A stretch of DNA of 36,166 nt from the NCBI GenBank assembly GCA_017428085.1, contig JAFRRP010000063.1, forward strand, positions 1-36,166, read 5' to 3'. Source of the stretch: Clostridia bacterium (GTDB taxonomy: Bacteria; Bacillota; Clostridia; Oscillospirales; Acutalibacteraceae). A program made the translations under genes and the position numbers. The notes below the pieces were generated by a model, which did no database searches, was not told the DNA's origin, and was given only the letters and a program-made list of their open reading frames with translations. Below, piece after piece: positions 15,314-24,102 of the stretch. Positions within the stretch are counted from its first letter, which is position 1; each line of letters begins with the position of its first letter.

Positions 15314-16483
15314 ATGAAACGTTTATCTAAAATCCTTGCGGTGCTTCTCGCCGTGCTTATGGCGGGTTCGCTTCTTTTCGTTCCGGCTATCGCGGAAGAC
15401 GACCCCTATGCTTCCCTGAAGGAAGGCATCGGCTATGTCGCCATCGGCGACAGCTTCACCCGCGGCTACGGCGCGGGCGACAACTGGCAGGACCAGATCT
15501 ATGAGAATGAATATCCCGGCGAAAGAGATAATTGCCGCAACGTGGACGGTTCTTACCCGAACCGGGTCGCGGAGCATTTCGGCCTCTACGCGCCGGACGA
15601 TATCCGCGATATGGACGCCAAGCTGTGGCCCCTGGCGCACGACGCTGTTTCCACCGCCTATATGCTTGACCTGCTGGGCATCGACGACGGCTTCCGCGAC
15701 GACGAGTTTACCTATAACGACGGCTCCATGAAAAGACGTTACGCGGCGGACCTGACGTATTTCGGCGACCCGCAGAGCTTAACGCTTGACGGAACGGCCG
15801 CCTACGGCCAGACCGGCGAGATCATGAGCGTCCGCGATATGCTCAAGAACGCCAGCCTGATCACCATCGGCGTCGGTCAGACGGACGTGATCTACAAGAC
15901 GCAGATCTTCGGCCTGAACACCATGGACCTGAGCGACACCGCCAAGATCCCCGAGGGCGTGGCCCATATCCTTGAGCTGTTCAACCAGTACTTCGATTAC
16001 TGGAAGGGCGCCTATCCGCTGCTGCTTGACTTTATCAAGGAAAACAACCCCGACGCCAAGGTCGTTCTTGTGGGTACCCTGAACCCCATCAAGGACGCGA
16101 CCGCCACAGACGATATCGCCATCCCGATCGGCAACCTGATCAACTTCATGATGGATTCGATCAACGGCTATACGCAGGCCTGCGCTTTGAAGTACGGCTA
16201 TACGTACGTGGATATCTCCGACGTGGAGACACCCGCCGCTGCCACGACCATGTCCATCGGCCATATCCTTTCCATCAGCGATCCCATCGAGTACGCGCTG
16301 ATCGCCCATCCCACCCAGAAGGGTTATCAGCAGATCGCGGAAAAAATCATCGCCGCCGTTGAAAAGGATCTGAAACAGGATTCCGTCACCGGAAAGATCA
16401 AAGCCTTCTTCGTCACGCTCATCGAGTGGTTCAAGTCGCTGTTCGCGAAGATCACCGGCATGTTCAGCAGCATCGGCGGATAA
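15314..16483 (+). CDS. Secreted SGNH/GDSL-family hydrolase
   Basis: A 389-residue exported hydrolase. The signal peptide is KR followed by a long hydrophobic run ending VPAIA, with likely cleavage after A27. Block I is YVAIGDSFTRGYGAG with nucleophile S47, and the late block is LIAHPTQKGYQQIA with H332 as the probable catalytic histidine. A ITIGVGQTD segment fits the oxyanion-hole block. SGNH enzymes are esterases or lipases acting on acyl or acetyl groups of lipids or glycans; the substrate is unknown here. The C-terminal 28 residues (FFVTLIEWFKSLFAKITGMF) are amphipathic and may attach it to the membrane. AGGAGA lies 7 bases before this ATG, which is preferred to one 13 codons upstream. Confidence 0.88.
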   Translation: MKRLSKILAVLLAVLMAGSLLFVPAIAEDDPYASLKEGIGYVAIGDSFTRGYGAGDNWQDQIYENEYPGERDNCRNVDGSYPNRVAEHFGLYAPDDIRDMDAKLWPLAHDAVSTAYMLDLLGIDDGFRDDEFTYNDGSMKRRYAADLTYFGDPQSLTLDGTAAYGQTGEIMSVRDMLKNASLITIGVGQTDVIYKTQIFGLNTMDLSDTAKIPEGVAHILELFNQYFDYWKGAYPLLLDFIKENNPDAKVVLVGTLNPIKDATATDDIAIPIGNLINFMMDSINGYTQACALKYGYTYVDISDVETPAAATTMSIGHILSISDPIEYALIAHPTQKGYQQIAEKIIAAVEKDLKQDSVTGKIKAFFVTLIEWFKSLFAKITGMFSSIGG

Positions 16484-16503
16484 GTCCTTTGTAAAGAACG
16501 ATC

Positions 16504-16539
16504 AAAAAAGGCGTCTGACATTCAGTCAGGCGCCTTTTT
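16504..16539 (+). terminator. Terminator between SGNH gene and the propeller gene, bidirectional
   Basis: The stem GGCGTCTGAC (16510-16519) pairs with GTCAGGCGCC (16525-16534), loop ATTCA. TTTTT follows and six As precede, so it can serve the convergent genes on both strands. Confidence 0.9.
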
Positions 16540-16618
16540 CCTGCGGAAGCGACGATGCCCGGACGGAATCGGCCGCTTCGGCAAAACAGATGAGACAAAA
16601 CGTTTTTACGGCGCTTCC

Positions 16619-17557
16619 TTATGTCGGCGGGCGGTCGCCGAAAAAGCCCGGCAGCAGTTCTTTGGGCGTTCCCGCGAATTCGGCCTGTGCCAGAAACTCG
16701 ATGCCGCACTGGCAGCCCCAGGAGTAATAGATGACCGTCCGTCCCTGATACTCACACAGCTCCGCGTCGCTGTTGTTGATATTCAGCGCCCGGTCGACGC
16801 GTTCCCGTTCTTCCGCCGTCAATCGGGGATCGGCGATCTGACGGTCCTCGTCGCCGTACATCAGCACCGGGTTCAGCGGGCTGTATTCCCAATGAATCAG
16901 GTCCGCGCTGCGGGCGATGCAGTTGGCGTAACAGGGGCCGGGATACGCCTCCAGATACAGCACGTAGTAATAAGGATCGTCCGGCAGCGTATAGATGGCC
17001 GGGCCGCCCGCGTAGCGGTCTTTCTGAAACACGTATTGCTCCGGCAGCAGCGTCCAGCGGGCCAGATCCTCCGATACGGCGAAGCGGAAGGTGAACGGTA
17101 CGCCCTCGTCCGATTCCAGCAGCATCACGTACCGCCCGTCCTTTTTGCACAGGCAGGTGTTGAAGATCCGCATCTCCGGGAAGGTCACGTCCGTTTCGTC
17201 CCAATGCTCAAGATCGGCGGACCGGAACACCGTCACCGTATCGCCGCCCCACGTGCCCTTGACGCCCGTCACGGCGACGAAGTCTTTTTCCGCGAAGGCG
17301 CTGCCCAAATGATGACCGTACCCGAACGGCGTGCTTTCGGCGTCGGTCCGCACGTCCACAAAGTGAAAAAAGGAGCGCTCATGCGGGTTGGCGGGGTTCT
17401 GGCTGCGGGGGCGCACCGATTCAAAGCGATACAGCGTATCGCGATAGACGAGGGGAGTGGTCTCCACCATGTCGCAGCGGATCGTGCCCAGCTTGCGGAT
17501 CAGCGGTTTTTTCGGTGCGCGGTAGCCGTAAAACGGATTTTGCCGGATATCCTGCAT
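16619..17557 (-). CDS. GH43-like beta-propeller glycosidase family protein
   Basis: A 312-residue intracellular protein with the repeated blades of a five-bladed beta-propeller of the GH43/GH32/GH130 type. Visible blade signatures are VTVFRSADLEHWDETDVTF, FRFAVSEDLARWTLL and NCIARSADLIHWEYSPLNPVL, and a late NNSDAELCEYQGRTVIYYSWG that probably carries an active-site acid. The exact family and substrate cannot be assigned by eye. AAAGGAG lies 8-9 bases before the ATG. It has its own promoter, divergent from the LUD gene, and no signal peptide. It likely works on imported plant-derived oligosaccharides, as the nearby GH130 enzyme may do (inference). Confidence 0.7.
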   Translation of the reverse strand: MQDIRQNPFYGYRAPKKPLIRKLGTIRCDMVETTPLVYRDTLYRFESVRPRSQNPANPHERSFFHFVDVRTDAESTPFGYGHHLGSAFAEKDFVAVTGVKGTWGGDTVTVFRSADLEHWDETDVTFPEMRIFNTCLCKKDGRYVMLLESDEGVPFTFRFAVSEDLARWTLLPEQYVFQKDRYAGGPAIYTLPDDPYYYVLYLEAYPGPCYANCIARSADLIHWEYSPLNPVLMYGDEDRQIADPRLTAEERERVDRALNINNSDAELCEYQGRTVIYYSWGCQCGIEFLAQAEFAGTPKELLPGFFGDRPPT

Positions 17558-17596
17558 CTGTCTGTCTCCTTTGAGCTATGGTCTTTTGATAATATG

Positions 17597-17624
17597 ATTA
17601 TATCATGCAGAGAAAGAATTGCAA
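17597..17624 (-). promoter_or_regulatory. Promoter for the beta-propeller gene
   Basis: On the minus strand, TTGCAA (17624-17619), a 16-bp spacer and TATAAT (17602-17597). Confidence 0.65.
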
Positions 17625-17635
17625 CAAAAACCGTC

Positions 17636-17664
17636 TTGTCAACCAAATGAATATGCGGTATAAT
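17636..17664 (+). promoter_or_regulatory. Promoter for the LUD gene
   Basis: TTGTCA (17636-17641), a 17-bp spacer and TATAAT (17659-17664), 32 bases before the start codon. Confidence 0.75.
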
Positions 17665-17696
17665 TGTCTTGACAAAGAAAGAAGGGGAGAACGAAA

Positions 17697-18326
17697 ATGA
17701 ACGAAATGATCGTCAAACGCAACGCGCTGCTGGCGCAGAAGGTGATCAAGGGGCTGGAGAGCCGCAACATGACGGCGTACTACGCCGAAACGAAGGAGGA
17801 AGCGCTGCAAAAAGCGCTGGAGCTGATCCCGGCGGGCAGCAGCGTGACCATGGGCGGCGCCATGAGCGCCGTGGAGATCGGTCTGGTGGACGCGGTGAAG
17901 GCCGGCGATTATACCTTTATTGACCGTGGCGCTTATGAGGACAAACGCGCCGCCATGCTGGACGCCTACGACGCGGACTGGTTCCTCGCCAGCGCCAACG
18001 CCATGACGGACGACGGGATCCTCGTCAACATCGACGGCAACGCCAACCGGGTCTCCGCTATCGCCAACGGCCCCAAACACGTGCTGTTCATCATCGGCAT
18101 GAACAAGGTCTGCCCCGATCTGGATGCTGCCATGAAGCGCGCCCGCAACGTGGCCGCGCCCGTCAACGCCCAGCGGTTCGGGCTGAATACTCCCTGCGCC
18201 AAAACGGGCAAGTGCATGGACTGCAAATCGCCGGACACCATCTGCTGCCAGTTCCTGATCACCCGGTTTTCCCGGCACGCGGGCCGCATCAGCGTGATCC
18301 TTGTCAATGACGATCTGGGCTTTTGA
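17697..18326 (+). CDS. LUD-domain protein (lactate utilisation family)
   Basis: A 209-residue LUD-domain (DUF162/LutC-like) protein. The N-terminus KRNALLAQKVIKGLESRNM and the central SVTMGGAMSAVEIGL and DWFLASANAMTDDGILVNIDGNANRVSA are family signatures. Near the C-terminus lies a cysteine-rich stretch CAKTGKCMDCKSPDTICC that could bind a metal or Fe-S cluster. Stand-alone LUD proteins with this cysteine patch occur in many Clostridia, and their reaction is not established. No lutA/lutB partner is visible, so a role in lactate oxidation should not be assumed. AAGGGGAG lies about 8 bases before the ATG. Confidence 0.88.
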   Translation: MNEMIVKRNALLAQKVIKGLESRNMTAYYAETKEEALQKALELIPAGSSVTMGGAMSAVEIGLVDAVKAGDYTFIDRGAYEDKRAAMLDAYDADWFLASANAMTDDGILVNIDGNANRVSAIANGPKHVLFIIGMNKVCPDLDAAMKRARNVAAPVNAQRFGLNTPCAKTGKCMDCKSPDTICCQFLITRFSRHAGRISVILVNDDLGF

Positions 18327-18372
18327 TCAACTTTTTCTCTCAAAACTCAAAACTGTATTTCGCGGCATAACG

Positions 18373-18404
18373 AAAAAGATCCCCGTGCGATCGGGGATCT
18401 TTTT
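18373..18404 (+). terminator. Bidirectional terminator between LUD and GH130 genes
   Basis: A perfect 13-bp stem (18373-18385 with 18392-18404) runs from AAAAA to TTTTT, with loop TGCGAT. It serves both convergent genes. Confidence 0.92.
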
Positions 18405-18427
18405 ATATCGTCACATATAAAAGCGGT

Positions 18428-19441
18428 TTACGGCAGCAGGGCCAGCAGATCGTTGACGTCCGCCGTGGCCAGACACACGCAGGTGTCGGAGGCGCCGTAG
18501 TAGATCTTCACTTCTCCGTCGTCCTCCAGCAGCATGCCGCAGGGAAAGATCACGTTCTGGCGGAAGCCCTCGTCCGTCTCCACGGGACGGTCCGGCGCGA
18601 TCAGCGGCTCTTTGTAAACCGACAGCACCTTCGCGGGGTTTTCCGGATCCAACAGCATCAGCCCGGCGGTATAGCGCTTTTTCCACGTCTTTTCCCAGCC
18701 GTTCTTGCCCCGGTCTTCCTCCCTGTCCACCGCGTGGAACAGCGTCAGCCAGCCCCTTTCCGTCCTGATGGGGGAGGCGGTGGGGCCGATCTTGTCGTTG
18801 GCGAAGGGCACGTCCTCCACGGCCAGCACCAGTTCGCTGCGGCCCCAGTACACCAGATCCGGCGAACGGGACAGCCAGATGTCAAAGCGGTCCCTGCCCC
18901 GGCTGTACACCGGCATGGGGCGTTCCAGGCGCACGTATTCGCCGCCGATCTTTTCCGGGAACAGCACCATGTTGCGGTTCTCCGGTACGCTGGCGCTGAT
19001 GATTTGGTAAGAACGCAGGTCTTCGGACAGCTCCGCGATGCACCCGCGGATGCCGTGGCGCGTATCCATGGCAAGGCATAGATACAGCTTATCCTCGATC
19101 TGAATGACGCGGGGATCGTACAGCCGCTTCATCTCCGGGTCCTTGTCCGGGTCGTTGCTGTCCATCAGGGGCACGGGATCGAAGCGCCAGCCGTCGACGC
19201 CGTTTTTGCTGCGGGCCACGCCAACGCTGGTGCCTGCGAAGCGCTTGTTCTCATTTTCATACGCGGCCCTGTTCGTGCCGTAGTCGTTGCGGAAGATCAT
19301 CACGTATTCGCCCCGGTATTTGATCACGCCGGCGTTGAATACGAGGCTGCAGGGATAGGGCAGATCGGAGGGCACCATGATGGGCGCCTCCCGCTTTTTG
19401 ATGCAGGGATGGGACAATAATACGGGCGTTACGGCTGACAT
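18428..19441 (-). CDS. GH130 family beta-mannoside phosphorylase-like enzyme
   Basis: A 337-residue five-bladed propeller. Motifs match GH130: VFNAGVIKYRGEYVMIFRND near the N-terminus, RLYDPRVIQIEDKLYLCLAM with the likely catalytic aspartate, IGPTASPIRTERGWLTLFHAVD, and the C-terminal NVIFPCGMLLEDDGEVKIYY continuing into GASDT. GH130 enzymes phosphorolyse beta-mannosidic oligosaccharides to mannose-1-phosphate; some members are hydrolases, so the reaction is inferred. No signal peptide. GGAGG is 7 bases before the ATG at 19441; the open frame upstream is an intergenic artefact. It lies 53 bases downstream of the unknown membrane protein gene and may share its transcript. Confidence 0.87.
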   Translation of the reverse strand: MSAVTPVLLSHPCIKKREAPIMVPSDLPYPCSLVFNAGVIKYRGEYVMIFRNDYGTNRAAYENENKRFAGTSVGVARSKNGVDGWRFDPVPLMDSNDPDKDPEMKRLYDPRVIQIEDKLYLCLAMDTRHGIRGCIAELSEDLRSYQIISASVPENRNMVLFPEKIGGEYVRLERPMPVYSRGRDRFDIWLSRSPDLVYWGRSELVLAVEDVPFANDKIGPTASPIRTERGWLTLFHAVDREEDRGKNGWEKTWKKRYTAGLMLLDPENPAKVLSVYKEPLIAPDRPVETDEGFRQNVIFPCGMLLEDDGEVKIYYGASDTCVCLATADVNDLLALLP

Positions 19442-19494
19442 ATCTATACCTCCGTTCGGTACTTTCTTCGATGGTCGGATACAGCGCTTACGGT

Positions 19495-20529
19495 TTACGC
19501 TTCCGCCGGGATCACTTCGGCGGGCGTATCTTCTTTCCGCTTTGCGGGGATCAGCGCGCAGGCGGCGATCCAGCAAAGCGCCTTCAGCGCGTACAGGCAC
19601 AGCGCCCACACCGGGATCTCAAGCTCTGCCTCTTCCCGGATCAGCTCGATGCCGTTGCCTGAGACAGGGACCAGCGCCTCAAAAGCGATAGCGCCGGCCT
19701 TTTTCGCGCCGGTCAGACAGTCCTCGTTCGGCGCCTGCTGCGGGGGATATTCCCGTCCGTCCAGTATCACGACGTTTTTCTGCTCGTCGTAGTAAAATTC
19801 TCCGGTGTAGTCCTCCGGTACCGTCTCGGCGACGTAGGAGAATGACTCCGTGTACGGGGCGCAGAAGAGCCGCCCCTCCAGCCCCGTTCCGAAGATGAAC
19901 AGCGCGATGGCCAGCGGAACCGCCGCCAGGCCGACGACTATTTTGAATTTGATGACACGCAACAGGAGCCCCAGCGCGCATTCGCCCGCTATCACGCAGG
20001 CGAGGCACAGCGCGAGAAAGGCGACCGCCTTGCCGGGCAGCGCGGGGAAGGGGATCTGGTGTACCGCCGATGCGGCGAATACCGCCGCGAAGAACACCGC
20101 GTAGAGCAACAGCGGGTACAACAGGATGGCCGCCGTGTGCTTTTTCGCGTTTTTGCCCCAGCGGTGATACAGGAACAGCGCTCCCGCGGCGCTGGCGAGC
20201 ATGGCGTACAGCACGCCGACGGCAAGGATCCTGTCATAGATCATCGCCGGGGCGGTGTCAAGGAACGCTTCCAGCTGTTCGGCTTTTTCCGGGTCCGCGC
20301 TGAGGATCTCGATCCCGTAGGCCATCTGTGCGTACACGCGGTCGTCGTACAGCAGCGCCGCGCTGAAATCCTCCGTCAGGTCCGCTTCCGCGAACTTCCG
20401 GTAGTCGTCGGCCAGTCTGCCTATGGCGGAAACCGTCATCGCGGACATCGCGATCAGCAGCGCCAGCCCGCCGCACAGCAGTATCAGCCCGACGGCTTTG
20501 CGGGCTTTTTCGTTTTTTGTCGGCTGCAT
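19495..20529 (-). CDS. Unrecognised multi-pass membrane protein
   Basis: A 344-residue protein I do not recognise. A short basic N-terminus leads into a membrane segment at about 13-37. An 80-residue acidic stretch follows (YRKFAEADLTEDFSAALLYD region), then about five more hydrophobic segments between 100 and 215, a second soluble region (about 220-300), and a final segment near 310-330. The soluble parts presumably face one side of the membrane. GAGGAGGAG lies 5-6 bases before the ATG, and a promoter is visible upstream, so the gene is real. It precedes the GH130 gene on the same strand, but no functional link can be read. Confidence 0.7.
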   Translation of the reverse strand: MQPTKNEKARKAVGLILLCGGLALLIAMSAMTVSAIGRLADDYRKFAEADLTEDFSAALLYDDRVYAQMAYGIEILSADPEKAEQLEAFLDTAPAMIYDRILAVGVLYAMLASAAGALFLYHRWGKNAKKHTAAILLYPLLLYAVFFAAVFAASAVHQIPFPALPGKAVAFLALCLACVIAGECALGLLLRVIKFKIVVGLAAVPLAIALFIFGTGLEGRLFCAPYTESFSYVAETVPEDYTGEFYYDEQKNVVILDGREYPPQQAPNEDCLTGAKKAGAIAFEALVPVSGNGIELIREEAELEIPVWALCLYALKALCWIAACALIPAKRKEDTPAEVIPAEA

Positions 20530-20580
20530 GGTTTCTCCTCCTCATGCGTTTTGTCCGGGAATCGGATTTTCGTTGCTTCC

Positions 20581-20609
20581 ATCGTACCACAGACGGCGGC
20601 CTAATTCAA
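20581..20609 (-). promoter_or_regulatory. Promoter for the unknown membrane protein
   Basis: On the minus strand, TTGAAT (20609-20604), a 17-bp spacer and TACGAT (20586-20581). Confidence 0.6.
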
Positions 20610-20721
20610 TAAAAACCGCGGAAAAAACGCGATTTTTGCCGTGCGGGAATAAGAGGTCCGGTCGGTTTTTCGCAACGCTTTCCCGCTTTTTGCGGTATAT
20701 CAAAAAAAATCTTTTTAAAGG

Positions 20722-20750
20722 TTGAATTATTTAAAAATATTTGTTATGAT
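20722..20750 (+). promoter_or_regulatory. Promoter for the Gfo/Idh/MocA gene
   Basis: TTGAAT (20722-20727), a 17-bp spacer and TATGAT (20745-20750) in an AT-rich stretch. Confidence 0.7.
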
Positions 20751-20787
20751 GATAAAAACTGAAAACGTATGATTGGAGAGTATCATT

Positions 20788-21846
20788 ATGGCACTGAAAG
20801 TCGGCATCATCGGCTGCGGCGGCATCAGCAACAGCCACATGCACGGTTACCTGCAGTTGGGGGACGCGGTGGAGATCGTCGCCTGCTGCGATATCAATTT
20901 TGAAAAGGCGAAGGAATACGCCGGGCGGTACGGTATCCCGCATTACTATCCCGACTGTTATTCCATGCTGAAAGACCAACAGCTGGATATGGTCAGCGTG
21001 ACCACCTGGAACAGCGCCCACGCGGAGTGCACCATCGCCGCGCTGAACGCCGGCTGCCACGTGATCTGCGAAAAGCCCATGGCCATGAACGCCAAAGAGG
21101 CGATGGCCATGAAGGAAGCGGCGGACAAAAACGGCAAGCTGCTGATGCTGGGCTTCGTGCGCCGCCACGGCAACGACGCCGCCTCGGCCGTCGATTTCGT
21201 CAAAAAGGGCTATCTGGGCGATATCTACTACGCAAAGGCCTCCTACCTGCGCCGCTGCGGGTTCCCCGGCGGCTGGTTCGGCGACAAATCCCGTTCCGGC
21301 GGCGGCCCGCTGATCGACCTGGGCGTACACGTCATCGACCTGGCCCGCTATATCATGGGCAACCCCAAGCCCGTCACCGTGTTCGGCGCGACCTTTGACA
21401 AGATCGGCGCGCGGGACCACATCAAGACCACCGGCTGGGTGTCGGAGACCGTGGTGGACAAGCCGATCTTTACCGTGGAGGACCTTGCCACCGCCATGAT
21501 CCGTTTTGACAACGGCGCGGTGCTGTACGTGGAGGCCAGCTTCAACCTGAACCTGAAGAACCCCACGGGCGATATCGATATCTTCGGCGACAAGGCCGGC
21601 CTTTCGCTGGATCCCTTCGAGCTGCACACAGAATGCAACGACCGCATCGCGGATATCGTGATCCACGGCGACAACGGCTTCGACTTCCATCGGGATTTCG
21701 ACCGCGAGATCAAAAACTTTGTGGACGCGGTCACCGGCAAGGCGGAGTGCATCGCCACCGCCGAGGACGGCGTGGAGCTGATGCGTATCCTGGACGCGGT
21801 GTATGAATCCGCCGCCACGGGCAAATCGGTGGACATCGTCAGATAA
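20788..21846 (+). CDS. Gfo/Idh/MocA family oxidoreductase
   Basis: A 352-residue NAD(P)-dependent sugar dehydrogenase or oxidoreductase. The Rossmann N-terminus is KVGIIGCGGISNSHMHGY. The conserved HVICEKPMAMNAKEA has the family's EKP motif with the catalytic-site lysine. GGGPLIDLGVHVIDLARYIMG is the C-terminal domain signature containing the active-site aspartate and histidine. The substrate is a sugar, inositol or their derivatives, not determinable from sequence. GGAG lies 9 bases before this ATG, which matches the family N-terminus; an ATG five codons upstream is not needed. Its surroundings (GH130, propeller protein) suggest carbohydrate breakdown. Confidence 0.93.
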   Translation: MALKVGIIGCGGISNSHMHGYLQLGDAVEIVACCDINFEKAKEYAGRYGIPHYYPDCYSMLKDQQLDMVSVTTWNSAHAECTIAALNAGCHVICEKPMAMNAKEAMAMKEAADKNGKLLMLGFVRRHGNDAASAVDFVKKGYLGDIYYAKASYLRRCGFPGGWFGDKSRSGGGPLIDLGVHVIDLARYIMGNPKPVTVFGATFDKIGARDHIKTTGWVSETVVDKPIFTVEDLATAMIRFDNGAVLYVEASFNLNLKNPTGDIDIFGDKAGLSLDPFELHTECNDRIADIVIHGDNGFDFHRDFDREIKNFVDAVTGKAECIATAEDGVELMRILDAVYESAATGKSVDIVR

Positions 21847-21970
21847 TCGACAGTTATACGGGAATTGTCGTATGATTGACAGCTTCTTCACATTTGCCGC
21901 TTGCCATCGGCAGGGCAAAGGTGATAAAATGATCGCGTTGCAGAAAAAACACGCAAACGGGTGAGGGATA

Positions 21971-23728
21971 ATGGGAAAGGAAACGATCGACAAGAAGGAC
22001 CGGAAGTATCTGGACAAGATCCGCCACGAGGTACATATGTCCGGCGAGCTGCTGACGCTGCGCCAGTTGCTGGACCGCATGGAGGTCTACAAAGACCGCC
22101 CCTGTATCGTGGAAAAGGAAAAGGGCGCGGTGGTGACGCACACGGTACGGGACTTCCGCGAAGACGTGTACGCTCTCGGCACCATGCTGCTGGAAATGGG
22201 CCTGAAGGGCAAGCATATCGGTATTTTGAGCGAAAACTCCTACCGGTGGGTGGTCACGTTCTTCGCCGTCACCTGCGGCGTTGGCGTGGTGGTGCCCGTG
22301 GATAAGGAGCTGAAGGACGACGATATCAGCTTCCTGTTCACCAAGGCGGATACGGACGCGTTGTTCTTCAGCAAAATGTATAAGAAAACAGCCGCCTTCC
22401 ACCGCACCAGGGACGAAAACTGCAAGACCTTCGTGTGCATGAACAAAAAGCTTGACGACGGTGAAACGCTGTTCATCGACGACCTGATCGCCCAGGGCAG
22501 GGAGCGCATCAAAAACGGCGATACCCGCTATGCCGACGCCGTGGTGGAAAAGGAAGACCTGGCTGCCATCGTGTTCACCTCCGGCACCACCGGCGTCAAC
22601 AAGGGCGTCATGCTGTCCCACGGCAACTTTGCCCAGAACGCGGACGGCGTGCTGGAATCCATCGCGCCGGAGTACAGCTCCATTTCGCTGTTGCCCATGA
22701 ACCACGTCTATGAACTGAGCTGCGATATCTTTACGGCGCTGTACATGAACGCGGTCATCTATATCAACGATTCCATCAAGAATTTCATGAACAACGTGCA
22801 GGAGTTCAAGCCGGACGCCTTCGCCATCGTGCCGCTGGTCATCGACACCATCTACAACACCATCTGGCGCACGGCGGAGCAGACGGGCAAGGCGGAGGTG
22901 CTGAAAAAGGCCATGAAGCTGTCCAACTTCATGCTGGATAAGCTGCACATCGACCTGCGCCCCGTGCTGTTCAAGAACATCAGCGAAAAATTCGGCGGCA
23001 AATTCCCCACCATGTCCTGCGGCGGCGCGCCCACCCGGGTGGAGTACGTCAAGTGCCTGTGCGACCTGGGCTTCAAGATCTACAACGGCTACGGCCTGAC
23101 GGAATCCTCGCCCACGGTCACGCTGAACCTGGACTGCCGCAATAAGCCGGACTGCGCCGGCAAGGCGTTCCCCAAGGCGCAGTTCAAGATCCACGACCCG
23201 GATGAGAACGGCGTGGGCGAGATCTGGATCAGGGGCGAGAACGTCACCAGGGGCTACTACAAGGACGAGGAAGCCACCGCAGCCTCCTTTGAGGACGGCT
23301 GGTTCAAGACGGGCGACTACGGCCGCACGGACGAGGAGGGCCTGCTGTATATCGCGGGCCGCAAAAAGAACCTTATCATTCTGGACAACGGCAAGAACGT
23401 CTATCCCGAAGAGGTGGAGAGCTTCTTTATGGAGCACATCGACTATATTCAGGACGTGGTGGTGTTCGAGGGCGAAAAGGAGATCAACGGCCGCCCGCAG
23501 AAGATCATTGTGGGCGCGGTGCATACCAACCCGGACAACCTGCCCGGCAAAACGGAGGATGAGATCATCGATATGATGCGGGAGGATATCGGCAGGGTGA
23601 ATAAGCTGCTGCCTGGCTACAAGCGCCTGCAGGACCTGTACCTGACCACGCAGGAATTCGAGATCAATTCCACCCGTAAGGTCATCAGACAGAAGGTCAT
23701 CGACCGCTATTACGAGTCGATCAAATAA
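21971..23728 (+). CDS. AMP-dependent fatty acyl-CoA/acyl-ACP synthetase
   Basis: A 585-residue long-chain acyl-activating enzyme. Motifs in order are AIVFTSGTTGVNKGVMLSHGN (phosphate-binding loop, about 198-218), FKIYNGYGLTESSPTVTL, GWFKTGDYGRTDEEGLLYIA (about 443), GRKKNLIILDNGKNVYPEEV and a C-terminal NSTRKVIRQKV carrying the probable catalytic lysine. The enzyme activates a carboxylic acid as acyl-AMP and passes it to CoA or to a carrier protein. The next gene, 21 bases on, is an acyl carrier protein, so an acyl-ACP ligase role is favoured (inference). GAGGG lies just before the ATG. A weak promoter, TTGCCA with 18 bp to TAAAAT, may lie at about 21900-21930. Confidence 0.9.
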   Translation: MGKETIDKKDRKYLDKIRHEVHMSGELLTLRQLLDRMEVYKDRPCIVEKEKGAVVTHTVRDFREDVYALGTMLLEMGLKGKHIGILSENSYRWVVTFFAVTCGVGVVVPVDKELKDDDISFLFTKADTDALFFSKMYKKTAAFHRTRDENCKTFVCMNKKLDDGETLFIDDLIAQGRERIKNGDTRYADAVVEKEDLAAIVFTSGTTGVNKGVMLSHGNFAQNADGVLESIAPEYSSISLLPMNHVYELSCDIFTALYMNAVIYINDSIKNFMNNVQEFKPDAFAIVPLVIDTIYNTIWRTAEQTGKAEVLKKAMKLSNFMLDKLHIDLRPVLFKNISEKFGGKFPTMSCGGAPTRVEYVKCLCDLGFKIYNGYGLTESSPTVTLNLDCRNKPDCAGKAFPKAQFKIHDPDENGVGEIWIRGENVTRGYYKDEEATAASFEDGWFKTGDYGRTDEEGLLYIAGRKKNLIILDNGKNVYPEEVESFFMEHIDYIQDVVVFEGEKEINGRPQKIIVGAVHTNPDNLPGKTEDEIIDMMREDIGRVNKLLPGYKRLQDLYLTTQEFEINSTRKVIRQKVIDRYYESIK

Positions 23729-23749
23729 AGCAATCGGGAGGATAAAACC

Positions 23750-23980
23750 ATGCTTGACAAATTGAGGAGCATCATCTGCAAATTCGTGGACATCGCGCCG
23801 GAGGATATCACGCTGGATACCAACATCAGGCACGACCTGGGCCTCAACTCGCTGGAGCTGATCAATCTGGCGGTGGAGATCGAGGAGGAGTTCGAGGTGG
23901 AGATCCCGGACCGCGAGGCCATGGATCTGGAGACTGTCGCCGACGCCATCCGCATCATCGAGGAATACAGCGATCAGTGA
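23750..23980 (+). CDS. Acyl carrier protein
   Basis: A 76-residue acidic four-helix carrier protein. The phosphopantetheine attachment serine is S34 in DLGLNSLELINL; the usual DSL reads NSL here, as in many specialised ACPs. GGGAGG lies about 8 bases before the ATG. Directly downstream of the acyl-activating enzyme and without fab genes nearby, it is probably a dedicated carrier for that enzyme rather than the main fatty acid synthesis ACP (inference). Confidence 0.93.
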   Translation: MLDKLRSIICKFVDIAPEDITLDTNIRHDLGLNSLELINLAVEIEEEFEVEIPDREAMDLETVADAIRIIEEYSDQ

Positions 23981-24017
23981 TACTTCGCCGGAGGGCGTTG
24001 CGCCGCGGCAAAGCAAA

Positions 24018-24059
24018 ATCCCCGCGAATCCCGAACGGGTCCCGCGGGGATGTTTTTTT
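24018..24059 (+). terminator. Terminator after the ACP gene
   Basis: The outer stem ATCCCCGCG (24018-24026) pairs with CGCGGGGAT (24043-24051), and the inner stem CCCG/CGGG with loop AA. GTTTTTTT follows. Confidence 0.9.
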
Positions 24060-24102
24060 ATGAATCATCACGGATCTTTATAAAAAAAGAAAAGATTTCG
24101 GT

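Noticed and set aside
17697..18326. Lactate oxidation operon member (lutC)
   Set aside because: The LUD domain is clear but no lutA or lutB gene lies nearby, and stand-alone clostridial LUD proteins have no proven lactate role.
21854..24016. A 720-codon open frame on the minus strand across the acyl ligase and ACP genes
   Set aside because: It is antisense to two genes with unmistakable motifs, its protein is rich in His, Val, Asp and Gln with no family resemblance, and it arises because high-GC coding DNA has few stops in that frame.
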